A stretch of 64,000 nucleotides of DNA. Source: Dokdonella sp. (GTDB lineage Bacteria; Pseudomonadota; Gammaproteobacteria; Xanthomonadales; Rhodanobacteraceae). Within the stretch, counting starts at the first letter, position 1. Every line of letters begins with the position of its first letter. The stretch is taken from positions 124,001 through 188,000 of the forward strand of contig NZ_JAHCAQ010000003.1 of assembly GCF_019634845.1 (NCBI RefSeq). Reading direction: 5' to 3'. Below, piece by piece: positions 29,483-39,643 of the stretch. The notes below the pieces were generated by a model, which did no database searches, was not told the DNA's origin, and was given only the letters and a program-made list of their open reading frames with translations. The position numbers and the translations under genes are program-made.

Positions 29483-31393
29483 TCAGCGCGGCGCGAGGAT
29501 CGCGCTGAGCCGATCGGCGCTGCCTTCGATGCGCTCCAGGTGCGGAAACCTCAGTCCGCCGTGGTAGTCGAGGCGCACGCTGCGGTAGAGATTGCCGTCC
29601 TTGAGCAACAGTTCGATCGGCGCCGTGCTGCCCACCGCGGCCGTGATCGCGTCGTCGAGTTCGTCGTTGCTCCACGCCCGGCCGTTCACCGCGACGATCG
29701 TGCTGGTGGGCGTGACACCGGCGTTGAACGCGGCGCCGTCCCAGCACACGTCGCTGATGCGGCCATCCTTGCCGCCCACCACGAACCCAAGCGAGGCGGA
29801 GTAGTCCCAGCCGCGCCGGCCACCCTGGTTCGCCTTCTCGAAGGCGCTGGGCTTGTCCCTGTAGACGAGCTTCCAGCCGCTGGCGGCGAGCCCGTCCAGC
29901 GGCGGCGCGTGGCCGTCGATGCGCTCGCGCAGGAAGCGTGCCCAGTCATGGTGGGCAACACCATCGAGCGCCGCGACCACGTCGTCGAAGTCGTAGGTGC
30001 TGATGGCCCAGCTGCCGTCGTCGATGCCGAAGAAGGCACGCGCAAAGTCATCGAGCGAGCGCTTGTCGCCCGTGAGTTCGCGCAGCTTGGCGTCGACCGC
30101 GAGCCAGATCAGCTGGCCGGCGCTGTAGTAGTCCTCGCTCATCTGCCAGTTGCGATAGGGCAACGCGCGCCGCGCCGCGATGATCGGATCCTGCGTGGTG
30201 TCCTGCACATTGCGCCAGGCAAAGCCCGGGCGGTTGTCGGCATAGGTTGCCGCCACCAGCGCAAGCGCATCACGCGTCTGTTCGCTGCTCCACAAACCCG
30301 AACGCGCCGCCAGCACGAAGCCCCAATACTGGGTCTGGCCCTCGTACACCCAGAGCAGGCCATCATCCATCGGCACGTTGTAGTTGGCAGTGGCCGAGCC
30401 GACCGGGCGGCGGAACTTGCCATTCCACGAGTGGGTGAATTCGTGCGGCAGCAGGCCGCGTCCGGGCGCATGCTTGTCCCACTCGGTGAAGTAGCCCGGA
30501 TCGCCAGAGTTCTCGCTCGAGCGCGAGTGCTCAAGGCCAATGCCGCCGAGCTGGTTGGTCAGCGCCAGCAGGAAGTCGTAATGGTCGTAGTGTTGCGAGC
30601 CGAACAGCTTGCGCGCCTGCACGACGAGGTTCTCATGCAGCTTGAGCTGCGCCGGCGTGGCGGCGAGGAAGCGTGCCGCGTCGGCGAACAGGTTGAGATG
30701 CACCGGCGCGTTGCCGGCGAGCTCGATGCGCTTGAAATGGCGACCGGCGAACAGCGGCGAATCGACGAGGGTCTCGAAGTCGACCGGCTTGAAGCGGGCC
30801 ACGCCGTCGCTGGCGGGCTCGTTGGGCGTGGCGCCCGCGGGCAGGTCGAGCGCGCCGGCATAGTGCCAACCACCAGGCAGCTTGACGCTCGGCGCGAACG
30901 TGATGCGTCGCGCCGCATGGCCGGCCGGATACAGCGCCACCGCATCCCATTGCAGGTTCAGCATGTCGGGCGTCATCACCACGCGGCCTTGCGCCGGCTC
31001 CTGCGGCGAGAGGTACTGGAAGTCGACGCTGAGCGTGTCCACACCCTGCGGGATGTCGAGGTGGAACGCATAGACGTCGAGCGGATCGCGCTGCCACTCG
31101 AGCCTGTGGCCGTTGGCACTGGTCACGAGTCCGGCCAGCTTGTCGATCGGTCCGCGCGGCGCGTGCTTGCCCGGCAGCCAGGCGGGATAGAGCAGCGTCA
31201 GCTTGCCCGGCGCGACCGGGATTTCCTCATGCACGCGGAAGATGTGACGCTGAATGTCGGTGGCATCGACTTCGAGGCGGATCGTGCCCGGATAGGCGAC
31301 GTCGGCCGGCGGTGGCACGCGCGGCGATTGCGCCCATGCGCCACCTGCCGCCATCGACAGGATCATGCCGGCCAAGCCCGTGGTCGTGTTCAT
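29483..31393 (-). CDS. M61 family metallopeptidase with PDZ domain
   Basis: A 636-residue exported zinc peptidase (glycyl-aminopeptidase-like family). A signal peptide is visible (about 1-22, MILSMAAGGAWAQ). The zinc site is HEFTH at 317-321, with Glu351 in VYEGQTQYWG as the probable third ligand. A PDZ domain follows at about 525-600 (GFVVGGKDGRISDVCWDGAAFNAGVTPTSTIVAVNGRAW). Related proteins cleave peptides in the periplasm. GGAGGAGCGCG before the ATG supports the start at 31393. It is divergent from the PHA depolymerase gene. Confidence 0.9.
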   Translation of the reverse strand: MNTTTGLAGMILSMAAGGAWAQSPRVPPPADVAYPGTIRLEVDATDIQRHIFRVHEEIPVAPGKLTLLYPAWLPGKHAPRGPIDKLAGLVTSANGHRLEWQRDPLDVYAFHLDIPQGVDTLSVDFQYLSPQEPAQGRVVMTPDMLNLQWDAVALYPAGHAARRITFAPSVKLPGGWHYAGALDLPAGATPNEPASDGVARFKPVDFETLVDSPLFAGRHFKRIELAGNAPVHLNLFADAARFLAATPAQLKLHENLVVQARKLFGSQHYDHYDFLLALTNQLGGIGLEHSRSSENSGDPGYFTEWDKHAPGRGLLPHEFTHSWNGKFRRPVGSATANYNVPMDDGLLWVYEGQTQYWGFVLAARSGLWSSEQTRDALALVAATYADNRPGFAWRNVQDTTQDPIIAARRALPYRNWQMSEDYYSAGQLIWLAVDAKLRELTGDKRSLDDFARAFFGIDDGSWAISTYDFDDVVAALDGVAHHDWARFLRERIDGHAPPLDGLAASGWKLVYRDKPSAFEKANQGGRRGWDYSASLGFVVGGKDGRISDVCWDGAAFNAGVTPTSTIVAVNGRAWSNDELDDAITAAVGSTAPIELLLKDGNLYRSVRLDYHGGLRFPHLERIEGSADRLSAILAPR

Positions 31394-31515
31394 CGCGCTC
31401 CTCCGCCTGCTGCAGGCAATGCAAAGTAAAGATTGTGACAGTTCGGCAGGATCGCGCCTGGGGCAATCGTCATGGCTGCTAGAATGTTGCGCTGCCGCAG
31501 TCGGAACTACCACGC

Positions 31516-32763
31516 ATGCTCTACCACCTGCACGAGATGAACCGCGCCCTGCTCAACCCCTGGGTCGCCTGGTCGGGGGCACTGTCGCAGGCGCTGTCGG
31601 CGCCCGACAACTGGGTCGCGCGCATGCCGGGCATGGAGCGGCTCAGCGCGGGTTACGAGCTGTTCTACCGCCTCGGCAAGGATTACGAAAAGCCCGCGTT
31701 CGGCATCGACCGCGTGGAGGCGCATGGGCGCGAGGTCGCGGTCAACGAGCAATGCGAGCTGCCGACCCCGTTCTGCCGCCTGCTCCGCTTCAAGCGCTAC
31801 AGCGATGACCCGATGACGCTCACGCAGTTGCGCCGCGACCCGCGCGTGCTGGTGGTGGCGCCGCTGTCGGGACACCACTCGACCCTGCTGCGCGACACCG
31901 TGCACACGCTGCTGCGCGACCATGACGTCTACGTCACCGACTGGATCGACGCGCGCATGGTGCCGATCGCCCACGGCACCTTCAGCCTCGACGACTACGT
32001 CGCGCTGATGCGTCGCTTCATCACCCACCTCGGTGCGGACAGCCTGCACGTGATGTCGGTGTGCCAGCCCACCGTGCCCGTGCTCGCGGCGGTGTCGCTG
32101 ATGGCTGCGGCCGAGCAGACCACGCCGCGCTCGTTGATCCTCATGGGCGGTCCGATCGACCCGCGCGAGACGCCGACCCAGGTCAACGATCTCGCCACGC
32201 GCAAGCGCTTTTCGTGGTTCGAGACCAATGTCATCTTTGCGGTTCCGCCCAACTATCCCGGCAGTGGCCGGCATGTCTATCCGGGCTTCCTGCAGCATGC
32301 CGGCTTCGTGGCGATGAACCCGAGCCGCCACTTCGAGGCGCACTGGGACTTCTACCAGAACCTCATCCGCGGCGATCTCGAGGACGCGGCGGCGCACCGA
32401 CGCTTCTACGATGAATACAACGCCGTGCTCGACATGCCGGCGCGCTTCTACCTCGACACGATCCGTACGGTGTTCCAGGAGTTTGCGCTGCCGCGCGGCC
32501 AGTGGCATGTCGAAGGCGAGCGCGTCGCGCCGGAAGCGATCAAACGCACCGCGCTGCTCACGATCGAAGGCGAACTCGACGACATTTCGGGTATCGGCCA
32601 GACCCGCGCCGCGCACGCGCTGTGCAAGGGCGTGCCCGACAAGCGCCGCCAGCATCTGGAGATCAAGGGCGCCGGCCATTACGGCATCTTCAGCGGGCGG
32701 CGCTGGCGCGAGGTCGTCTACCCCGACGTGCGCCGCTTCATCGCCCGCTTCGACAGGCGCTGA
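31516..32763 (+). CDS. phaZ: Intracellular polyhydroxyalkanoate depolymerase
   Basis: A 415-residue cytoplasmic enzyme that degrades stored polyhydroxyalkanoate. It begins MLYHLHEMNRALLNP, the usual opening of this family. The catalytic triad is visible as Cys183 (SVCQPT), Asp355 (ELDDISG) and His388 (GAGHYG). These are the same positions I recall for the PhaZ1 enzyme of Cupriavidus necator, so the enzyme is probably complete and active. No PHA synthase, phasin or reductase lies in the window, so this gene stands outside any PHA operon. A possible -10 (TAGAAT, 31480-31485) precedes it. Confidence 0.93.
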   Translation: MLYHLHEMNRALLNPWVAWSGALSQALSAPDNWVARMPGMERLSAGYELFYRLGKDYEKPAFGIDRVEAHGREVAVNEQCELPTPFCRLLRFKRYSDDPMTLTQLRRDPRVLVVAPLSGHHSTLLRDTVHTLLRDHDVYVTDWIDARMVPIAHGTFSLDDYVALMRRFITHLGADSLHVMSVCQPTVPVLAAVSLMAAAEQTTPRSLILMGGPIDPRETPTQVNDLATRKRFSWFETNVIFAVPPNYPGSGRHVYPGFLQHAGFVAMNPSRHFEAHWDFYQNLIRGDLEDAAAHRRFYDEYNAVLDMPARFYLDTIRTVFQEFALPRGQWHVEGERVAPEAIKRTALLTIEGELDDISGIGQTRAAHALCKGVPDKRRQHLEIKGAGHYGIFSGRRWREVVYPDVRRFIARFDRR

Positions 32764-32818
32764 CGCCAGCGCGGCTCCAGCCTGCTAGGCTGGGCGATCT
32801 CGCCGTCATGGAGTCGCC

Positions 32819-33739
32819 ATGTCCTGCCGCCTGCCCGTCGCCGCCCTCGCCTGTGCGATCGCCTGTGGCCTTGCCCACGCAGCGCCGGCGCCGCGCCTGA
32901 CCACCCAACAGGTGCTCGACGCCGCCACGCCCGCCGACTGGCGCCGGCCCGATCCGCAGCACACCTTGTACCTGGATCTCGATGCCGGGCGCGTCGTGAT
33001 CGAACTGGCGCCGCAGTTCGCGCCGCTGCATGCCGCCAACATCAAGACCCTCGTGCGCGCACACTACTTCGATGGCCTGGCGATCCTGCGCGTGCAGGAC
33101 AACTTCGTCACCCAGTGGGGCGACCCCGAGGCCGAGCATGCCGAGCGCGCACGCAGCTTCGGCGCGGCGCAACGCACGCTGGCAGCCGAATTCGAGCGCA
33201 GCATCGACCGGTCGCTGCCATTCACGCCCCTGCCCGATGGCGACGTCTACGCGCGCGAAGTCGGCTTCAGCGACGGTTTTCCGGCCGCGCGCGACCGCCG
33301 CATCGGCAAGACCTGGCTCGCGCACTGCTACGGCATGGTCGGCGCCGGTCGCGACAACGCGGCCGACAGCGGACCTGGCGCCGAGCTGTATGTCGTGATC
33401 GGCCAGGAGCCGCGCCAGCTCGATCGCAACATCGCCCTCGTCGGGCGCGTGCTGCAGGGCATGGAACTGCTTGCGGCGCTGCCGCGCGGCAGTGGCCCGC
33501 TCGGCTTCTACGAGCGCCCCGAGCAGCGCGTGCCGATCCGCCGCGTGCGCGTGGCTGCCGATCTGCCCGACACCGAGCGCACGCCGCTCGAAGTGCTGCG
33601 CACCGACACCCCGCGCTTTGCCGCCTTCGTCGAATCACGCCGCAACCGCAGCGATGCCTGGTACCTGCAGACGGCCGGCAAGATCGGCCTGTGCAACATC
33701 GCCGTGCCGGTGCGCAGCGCGGCGCCGACCACGCCCTGA
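32819..33739 (+). CDS. Exported cyclophilin-type peptidyl-prolyl isomerase
   Basis: A 306-residue protein with a signal peptide (about 1-21, [15 protein letters not shown]). The cyclophilin core runs from about residue 45: [41 protein letters not shown] and NFVTQWGDP replace the usual 'F.R...F..QGGDP', and [11 protein letters not shown]...GAELYVVIG fits the later blocks. The core is interrupted by about 60 residues of insertion ([12 protein letters not shown]...), making it longer than standard cyclophilins. Some catalytic residues differ (QWGDP for QGGDP). A role in periplasmic folding is likely. Confidence 0.85.
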   Translation: MSCRLPVAALACAIACGLAHAAPAPRLTTQQVLDAATPADWRRPDPQHTLYLDLDAGRVVIELAPQFAPLHAANIKTLVRAHYFDGLAILRVQDNFVTQWGDPEAEHAERARSFGAAQRTLAAEFERSIDRSLPFTPLPDGDVYAREVGFSDGFPAARDRRIGKTWLAHCYGMVGAGRDNAADSGPGAELYVVIGQEPRQLDRNIALVGRVLQGMELLAALPRGSGPLGFYERPEQRVPIRRVRVAADLPDTERTPLEVLRTDTPRFAAFVESRRNRSDAWYLQTAGKIGLCNIAVPVRSAAPTTP

Positions 33740-33821
33740 AGGCGCCTGGCGCCGACGGCGCGGCGCCGTCATGCGGCTCGCGCGAGCCGCATGCTTCAGG
33801 TGGGTCGGCAGTGGAGGCTGC

Positions 33822-34694
33822 CTACAGCGTGCGCGCGGCGAAGGTGTCGCAGGCGCCGAGCTGGCCCGCGGCGAAACCGGCCTTGAACCAGCGCACACGT
33901 TCGGCCGAGGAGCCATGCGTGAATGAATCGGGCACCACGTAACCGCGCGCCTGCTTCTGCAGCGTATCGTCGCCGATCTGGTTGGCGGCGTTGAGGGCGG
34001 CGTCGATGTCGCCCGGTTCGAGCCAGTTGAGCTGCTGCTGGGCGTGGTTGGCCCACACACCGGCGAAACAATCGGCCTGCAGTTCCTGCCGCACCGACAG
34101 CCCCTCGGCGCCCTGCATCGGCGTGCCGCCGCGCGCCGCCTGCTCCACCTTGGCCATCACGCCGATGAGATTCTGCACATGGTGGCCGACCTCGTGCGCG
34201 ATCACGTAGGCGCGGGCAAAGTCGCCGGCGGCATGGAAGCGCGTCTGCATCTCGCGGAAGAAGTCGAGGTCGAGATAGACCTGCTGGTCGCCGGGGCAAT
34301 AGAACGGCCCCATCGCCGCCGACGCGGCGCCGCAGGCCGACTGCACGGCACCGTTGAACAACACGAGGCGCGGCGCCGCATAGCGCTGGCCGCTGGCCTG
34401 GAACATCTGGCCCCACACATCCTCGGTGCTGCCGAGCACCTTGCGCACGAACAGGCTCTGCTCGTCGTTGGCGGGCGCAGTGACCTGCTGCTGGCCCGGC
34501 GCGCCGCCATCACCGCCCATGTCGCCCAGCAGTTGCAGGATCTGTCCCGGGTCCTTGCCGAACAACAGGCCCACGATCACGACGACGATGATGCCGCCCA
34601 GGCCCAGGCCGCGGCCGCCGAAACCACCGCCACCGCCGCCGCGGCCCGTGTCCTGCACCACGTTGTCGCTGGCGCGACCCTTTTGCCACAGCAT
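33822..34694 (-). CDS. ypfJ: Neutral zinc metallopeptidase family membrane protein, YpfJ-like
   Basis: A 290-residue protein of the PF04228 family. It has an N-terminal [17 protein letters not shown], a Gly-rich stretch and one transmembrane helix (about 32-45, [14 protein letters not shown]), then an exported domain. The zinc motif HEVGHH (167-172) is complete, and [12 protein letters not shown] supplies the downstream ligand. Family members are presumed peptidases without known substrate. GAGGA 7 nt before the ATG at 34694 decides the start over an upstream frame. It converges on the PPIase gene and is divergent from rnt. Confidence 0.9.
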   Translation of the reverse strand: MLWQKGRASDNVVQDTGRGGGGGGFGGRGLGLGGIIVVVIVGLLFGKDPGQILQLLGDMGGDGGAPGQQQVTAPANDEQSLFVRKVLGSTEDVWGQMFQASGQRYAAPRLVLFNGAVQSACGAASAAMGPFYCPGDQQVYLDLDFFREMQTRFHAAGDFARAYVIAHEVGHHVQNLIGVMAKVEQAARGGTPMQGAEGLSVRQELQADCFAGVWANHAQQQLNWLEPGDIDAALNAANQIGDDTLQKQARGYVVPDSFTHGSSAERVRWFKAGFAAGQLGACDTFAARTL

Positions 34695-34887
34695 TGCGCG
34701 ATCCTCGTTCGCGACCCCAGCGGTCGGACACGCGCACGCTAGCGCGCCAATCCACCCCACCGCAAGCGCAGGCGCGCGCCGCATCACTGCGTTTGAACAA
34801 TGTTCACGCGCGCTGCCGGCACACCGCTGCTGGCCACGCGGACGGCCCGGCGCGTGGCGGCCCACCGCGACTTGCTATGCTGCGCCC

Positions 34888-35532
34888 ATGAACGTCTCTG
34901 CTGCCGCGCTGCGCATGGCGCAACGCTTCCGCGGTTTCCTGCCCGTGATCGTCGACGTCGAAACCGGTGGTTTCGACAGCGAGCGTCACGCGCTGCTGGA
35001 AATCGCCGCCGTCACCGTGCACATGGACGAGGACGGCTGGCTGCACCCCGACCCCGTGGTGTCCACCCATGTCGAGCCGTTCGCCGGCAGTGAACTCGAC
35101 CCGCGTTCGCTCGAGGTCAACGGCATCGACCCGACCCATCCGCTGCGCGGCGCGGTACCCGAGAAGGCCGCGCTCGACCTCATCTTCAAGGCCGTGCGCG
35201 GTGCCGTGCGCGCCGCCGGCTGCCAGCGCGCGATCCTCGTCGGCCACAACGCGGCCTTCGACCTCGGCTTCCTCAACGCCGCGATCCGCCGCACCGACCA
35301 CAAGCGCAGCCCGTTCCATCCGTTCAGTTGCTTCGACACGGTCACGCTGGCGGGCCTGGCCTATGGCCAGACCGTGCTGAGCCGCGCAGTGGAAGCCGCT
35401 GGCGGCCAGTGGGACGCACGCGAGGCGCACGCCGCCGTGTACGACACCGAACGCACCGCCGAGCTGTTCTGCACGATCGTCAACCGCTGGAAGGAATTGT
35501 CCGATCTCGATGCACCACCGGGTTCGCGCTGA
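34888..35532 (+). CDS. rnt: Ribonuclease T
   Basis: A DEDDh 3'-5' exoribonuclease that trims tRNA 3' ends and other stable RNAs. The 214-residue protein has Asp23 and Glu25 ([10 protein letters not shown]), Asp125 ([11 protein letters not shown]), His181 and Asp186 ([14 protein letters not shown]). These are the positions of the active-site residues in E. coli RNase T, and the size is also equal. The start at 34888 has no strong ribosome site, yet family similarity begins exactly there. It is divergent from ypfJ. Confidence 0.96.
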   Translation: MNVSAAALRMAQRFRGFLPVIVDVETGGFDSERHALLEIAAVTVHMDEDGWLHPDPVVSTHVEPFAGSELDPRSLEVNGIDPTHPLRGAVPEKAALDLIFKAVRGAVRAAGCQRAILVGHNAAFDLGFLNAAIRRTDHKRSPFHPFSCFDTVTLAGLAYGQTVLSRAVEAAGGQWDAREAHAAVYDTERTAELFCTIVNRWKELSDLDAPPGSR

Positions 35533-35633
35533 GCGCGTGGGCGGCGACCGGGCTGCACGCGCCGATCGCACGCTCGACCTTGCGGCGGCGTCGCGCCACA
35601 ATGCGGGCTGTCCCTGATCGAACGAGTCCAGCC

Positions 35634-36077
35634 ATGTCCTGCACGCTCCATCGCGCCGCCTTCGCCGGTACCTGTCTCGCCAGCCTGCTCGCGTTCGCGA
35701 CTGCCATGGCGGCCACGCCGGCGACCGGCAAGGTCGCCGACCAGCCCGCCAAGGCACCGGCAACGCTGAAGTTCGACAAGGCCGGCGCGAGCGCAACGGC
35801 CAAGGGCAAGTTCAAGGGCCCCAAGGATGTTGTCCACGACTACGCCGTACCGATGCAGGCCGGCCAGACGCTGGAAGTGAAGCTCAGCGACAAGCCCGGC
35901 ACCGCCTTCAGCTACATCTATCGCCCCGGCGCGCCGCAGGTGGAAGGCGAAGGCCGCAAGCAGTGGACGATCCAGCCCACGGTCGACGGCACCTACGTGG
36001 TGCATGTGTTCCTCACCAAGTCGGCCGCCGACAAGGGCGAGTCGGCCAGCTACGAGCTCTCGGTCACGCGCAAGTAG
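35634..36077 (+). CDS. Secreted protein resembling g-type lysozyme inhibitors (PliG-like)
   Basis: A 147-residue exported protein with a signal peptide (about 1-27, LASLLAFATAMAA). The mature part has FDKAGASATAKGKFKGPKDVVHDYAVPMQAGQTLEVKLS, SYIYRPGAP and TYVVHVFLTK. This resembles the pattern of PliG-like periplasmic inhibitors and related beta-sandwich domains: a 'G.I.G....DY...A.AGQ.L.V.L' stretch, a 'fn...pg' turn and a final strand. Inhibition of host or competitor lysozyme is the role known for the family. The match is by pattern only, with no diagnostic residue confirmed. Confidence 0.6.
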   Translation: MSCTLHRAAFAGTCLASLLAFATAMAATPATGKVADQPAKAPATLKFDKAGASATAKGKFKGPKDVVHDYAVPMQAGQTLEVKLSDKPGTAFSYIYRPGAPQVEGEGRKQWTIQPTVDGTYVVHVFLTKSAADKGESASYELSVTRK

Positions 36078-36127
36078 GCGCGCGGCGCGTACTTGCGCGT
36101 GGGCGCCGCAATCACCATGTCGCCGCC

Positions 36128-36412
36128 ATGAGCATCCACGAATACTTTCCGGCCGAAGGCCGTGGCTGCGCGCTGTGCTGCTATGGCTTCGAACGCCTGC
36201 ACCAGGCCGGCGAGGCGCCGCTCACGCACTGCCCGGCCTGCGGCGCGGCGCTGCGTCGCGCACTCGGGACACCGGCGATCATCGAGGGCGGCGGCCACCG
36301 CTTGCGCGAATCGCATCTCGCGCGGCACGGCTACACGCAGTACCGCCGCCTCGAGCGCGGCCGTTACGAGAAGACCGCCGGCGACGGCCCCGACACCATC
36401 GGCGGCGACTGA
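36128..36412 (+). CDS. Small zinc-ribbon protein
   Basis: A 94-residue hypothetical protein. Two Cys pairs, CALC (14-17) and CPAC (35-38), form a predicted zinc ribbon near the N terminus, in the style of FmdB-type regulators. The remaining part is Arg/Gly-rich and ends in an acidic tail (GDGPDTIGGD). Starts 51 bp after the secreted protein on the same strand. Function unknown; nucleic-acid or protein binding is typical of zinc ribbons. Confidence 0.65.
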   Translation: MSIHEYFPAEGRGCALCCYGFERLHQAGEAPLTHCPACGAALRRALGTPAIIEGGGHRLRESHLARHGYTQYRRLERGRYEKTAGDGPDTIGGD

Positions 36413-36446
36413 GCTGCGGCGCAGCGGCCGCTGGGCGCGCTGCGCC

Positions 36447-37193
36447 CTACCCGCCGCTGCCGCGCTGGCGCAGCGTTTCGAACAGCACGATGCCAGTCGA
36501 CACCGACACATTGAGGCTCTCGATGTCGCCGCGCATCGGGATGCGGACGAGGAAGTCGCAGGCCTCGCGCGTGAGCCGGCGCATGCCTTCGCCTTCGCCA
36601 CCGAGCACGAGCGCGAGCGGTCCCTTGAGATCGACCTCGTAGAGCGATCGTTCGGATTCGCCGGCCAGGCCGACCAGCCACACGCCGCCTTCCTTGAGTG
36701 TCTTGAGCGTGCGCGCCAGGTTGGTCGCCATCACGATCGGCACGCGGTCGGCGGCGCCGGCCGATGCACGGCGCACGGTCGGCGTCACGCCGACCGCTCG
36801 ATCCTTCGGCACCAGCACCGCCGTGACGCCCGCGGCTTCGGCGCTGCGCAGGCAGGCACCGAAGTTGTGCGGGTCAGTCACCCCGTCGAGCACGAGCAGC
36901 AGCGCCGTCGCGCCGGCCTGCTCGACGAGGGCCGGCAGATCGCCCTCGGCGCGCGGTGGCGGTGCCCGGTAACGGGCCACCACGCCCTGGTGACGCGCAC
37001 CGCCGGTCATGCGGTCGAGCGCGGCGCGATCGCGCGCGTGCGGTTTGACGCCGAGTTCGCGCGCGCGCTCGCCGAGCGCCTTCACGCGCGCATTGTGCGT
37101 GCCATTCTCGATGTAGAGCTCGACGAGATTGGCGACATCGTGGTCGAGGGCGGCTTCCACGGCATGGATGCCGATCAGCAGGTCATGGCTCAT
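36447..37193 (-). CDS. rlmB: 23S rRNA (Gm2251) 2'-O-methyltransferase RlmB
   Basis: A SPOUT-family methyltransferase of 248 residues that modifies G2251 in the peptidyl transferase centre of 23S rRNA. The N-terminal substrate-binding domain begins LLIGIHAVEAAL. The trefoil-knot SAM site shows LLLVLDGVTDPHNFGACLRSAEAAGV, LVLGGEGEGMRRL and IPMRGDIESLNVSVSTGIVLFE. It lies 74 bp downstream of rnr on the same strand, the E. coli rnr-rlmB order. Confidence 0.96.
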   Translation of the reverse strand: MSHDLLIGIHAVEAALDHDVANLVELYIENGTHNARVKALGERARELGVKPHARDRAALDRMTGGARHQGVVARYRAPPPRAEGDLPALVEQAGATALLLVLDGVTDPHNFGACLRSAEAAGVTAVLVPKDRAVGVTPTVRRASAGAADRVPIVMATNLARTLKTLKEGGVWLVGLAGESERSLYEVDLKGPLALVLGGEGEGMRRLTREACDFLVRIPMRGDIESLNVSVSTGIVLFETLRQRGSGG

Positions 37194-37267
37194 GCGCGGC
37201 TCGCAGCGAGTTCAGGCCGCGCAGTGTAGCGCCCATGCCGTGCGCGTGGCCGGCGACAGGCGCCGGC

Positions 37268-39643
37268 TCAGCGCCCCGACACCATGCGGAAGTCGATCTT
37301 GCGATCCTCCAGACTGGCGCGCAGCACCTGCACCCGCACCGCATCGCCGAGCCGGAACTTGAGGCCGCGTCGCTCGCCCGTGAGCAGGCGGCGCGTTGCA
37401 TCGAAGTGGTAGTAGTCGATCGGCAATTGGGTGATGTGGACGAGGCCGCTGATGCGGGATTCGACCAGTTCGACGAACACGCCGAATGAGGTCACGCCCG
37501 AGACGATGCCGTCGAAGGTGCTGCCGACGTGCTTCTCCAGCCACGCACACTTGTAGCGTTCGTCGACGTCGCGCTCGGCCTCGTCGGCGCGGCGCTCGTT
37601 GTGCGAGCAATGCACGCACTGGCTCGCCATCTGGGTCGGGCTGTACTCGTAGGCGGCCGGCTTGCCACCGCCGAGCGCGTAGCGGATCGCCCGATGCACG
37701 AGCAGGTCCGGATAGCGGCGGATCGGCGAGGTGAAATGGGTGTAGGTGGCCAGGCCCAGGCCGAAGTGGCCGGGGTCGTCGGGCTGGTATACGGCCAGGC
37801 TCTGCGCGCGCAGCAGCACCGACTGGATCAGCGCCGCATCGGGGCGCTTGTGCACCTTGCGCATGAGTGCGGAAAAATCACCGGGTGTGACCTTGTCGTG
37901 CGCAGGCGGGCTCAGCTTGAATTCGCGCAGGAAGCCGAGCAGGTCCTCGTACTTGGACGCCGGCGGTGGTGCATGCACGCGATACGGCGCGGGAATGCGT
38001 TTCTTCTGCAGCAGCTTGGCCGCCTCGACGTTGGCGGCGATCATGCACTCCTCGATGAGCTTGTGCGCATCGTTGCGTTCGTGGGCGGCAAGCTGCACGA
38101 CCTCGCCATTGGCACCCAGGCGGAACTCGACTTCGCTGGACTCGAACTCGATCGCACCGCGCCGCTGACGGGCCTTGGCCAGCAGCTTGTACAGCGCATG
38201 CAGATGCCGCAGTTGCGGCAGCACGTCGGCATACTCGGACTGCGCGTCGCGATCCTTGAGACCGATTGCCTGCCACACGCGGGTGTAGGTCAGGCGCCCG
38301 TGCGATCGCATCAGCGCCGGGTAGAACTTCGAACGCACCACCTCGCCGGCAAGGTCGACCTGCATGTCGCACACCATGCACAGGCGCTCGACCGCCGGGT
38401 TCAGCGAGCAGATGCCGTTGGAGAGCGTTTCGGGCAGCATCGGCACCACGAAGCCCGGGAAATACACCGACGTCGCGCGGTTGTAGGCTTCGGCATCCAG
38501 TGGCGTGGCGGGCCGCACGTAGTGCGACACGTCGGCGATCGCCACCACGAGGCGATAGCCCTTGTCGTTCGGCTCGGCATACACCGCGTCATCGAAGTCG
38601 CGCGCGTCCTCGCCATCGATCGTCACCAGCGGCAGTCCGCGCAGGTCGACGCGGCCGACCTTCTCGGCAGCCGTCACCTCGGGCTCGACGCGGGCGGCGT
38701 CGCGCAGCGCGGCGGCCGGCCATTCATGTGGCAGGTCGTGGCTGGCGATCGCCATTTCCACCACCAGCGAAGGGGTGAGCCGTTCGCCGAGCACGGCCAG
38801 GATGCGGCCGAGCGGTCCGCGCTGCGCGGTCGGCGGCTCGGTGATCTCGGCGACCACGATCTGGCCGGCACGCGCGCCGCGCTCCTTGCCCGGCGCGATC
38901 AACACGTCCTGATGCAGGCGCCGATCGTCAGGCGTGACGAGCATGAGTCCGTCCTGCTCGATCACGCGCCCGACCAGACGCGACGAGCGCCGCTCGAGCA
39001 CCTCGACGATCACGCCCTGTTCGCGGCCACGGCGGTCGACGCGCACCACGCTGGCCAAGGCACGGTCGCCGTGCAGCACCTTGCGCATCTCGTAGGGCGA
39101 CAGGTACAGGTCCTCGCCGCCGGCATCGGGCCGCAGGAAACCGTAGCCCTCGGCGTTGGCGATCACGCTGCCGGGAATCAGGTTGAGCTGACGCGCGACG
39201 GCATAACCGCCGCGCCGGTTCTGGATCAACTGGCCATCGCGCAGCATTGCGTTGAGGCGCTTGGTCAGCGCATCGAGATCCGCCGCCGCCGACAGCTCGA
39301 GCGCGCGCGACAGCGCCTCGATCGTGAGCGGGCCCTGCTGCGTCTCGAGCAGCGCGAGGATCGCCTCGCGACTCGGGATCGGTTGCGCATAGCGCTGCGC
39401 CTCGCGCTCGGCATAGGGATCGGCCACGCGCGGTGCGCCCTTGCGTGGGCGCGGCATGGCGGGCGCCGGCTGCGGCATGAAGGCCGGTACGCGCTGGCGG
39501 CTCGCCTTGGCGGACTTGCCGGCGCCGGGCTTGCCCGCAGGCACCGGTCGCGGCGTATCAGCCGTGCCGCCGCTGCGCTTGCCGGGACCGCGTCGCTGGG
39601 CGCGCTTCTGCGGCGGACGGCCGCCTGGGCTGGATCGTTTCAA
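37268..39643 (-). CDS. rnr: Ribonuclease R
   Basis: A processive 3'-5' exoribonuclease of 791 residues that degrades structured RNA. It has a basic low-complexity N-terminal tail (about 1-75), an N-terminal HTH-like region, cold-shock domains, the RNB catalytic domain (about 260-600) with the Asp cluster in DGEDARDFDDAVY, and an S1 domain near 710 (GSTFDGIVSGVTSFGVFVEL). The start is TTG at 39643, supported by GAGGA 7 nt upstream; the ATG nearby is out of frame and closes after two codons. It is the first gene of the rnr-rlmB pair. Confidence 0.95.
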   Translation of the reverse strand: MKRSSPGGRPPQKRAQRRGPGKRSGGTADTPRPVPAGKPGAGKSAKASRQRVPAFMPQPAPAMPRPRKGAPRVADPYAEREAQRYAQPIPSREAILALLETQQGPLTIEALSRALELSAAADLDALTKRLNAMLRDGQLIQNRRGGYAVARQLNLIPGSVIANAEGYGFLRPDAGGEDLYLSPYEMRKVLHGDRALASVVRVDRRGREQGVIVEVLERRSSRLVGRVIEQDGLMLVTPDDRRLHQDVLIAPGKERGARAGQIVVAEITEPPTAQRGPLGRILAVLGERLTPSLVVEMAIASHDLPHEWPAAALRDAARVEPEVTAAEKVGRVDLRGLPLVTIDGEDARDFDDAVYAEPNDKGYRLVVAIADVSHYVRPATPLDAEAYNRATSVYFPGFVVPMLPETLSNGICSLNPAVERLCMVCDMQVDLAGEVVRSKFYPALMRSHGRLTYTRVWQAIGLKDRDAQSEYADVLPQLRHLHALYKLLAKARQRRGAIEFESSEVEFRLGANGEVVQLAAHERNDAHKLIEECMIAANVEAAKLLQKKRIPAPYRVHAPPPASKYEDLLGFLREFKLSPPAHDKVTPGDFSALMRKVHKRPDAALIQSVLLRAQSLAVYQPDDPGHFGLGLATYTHFTSPIRRYPDLLVHRAIRYALGGGKPAAYEYSPTQMASQCVHCSHNERRADEAERDVDERYKCAWLEKHVGSTFDGIVSGVTSFGVFVELVESRISGLVHITQLPIDYYHFDATRRLLTGERRGLKFRLGDAVRVQVLRASLEDRKIDFRMVSGR

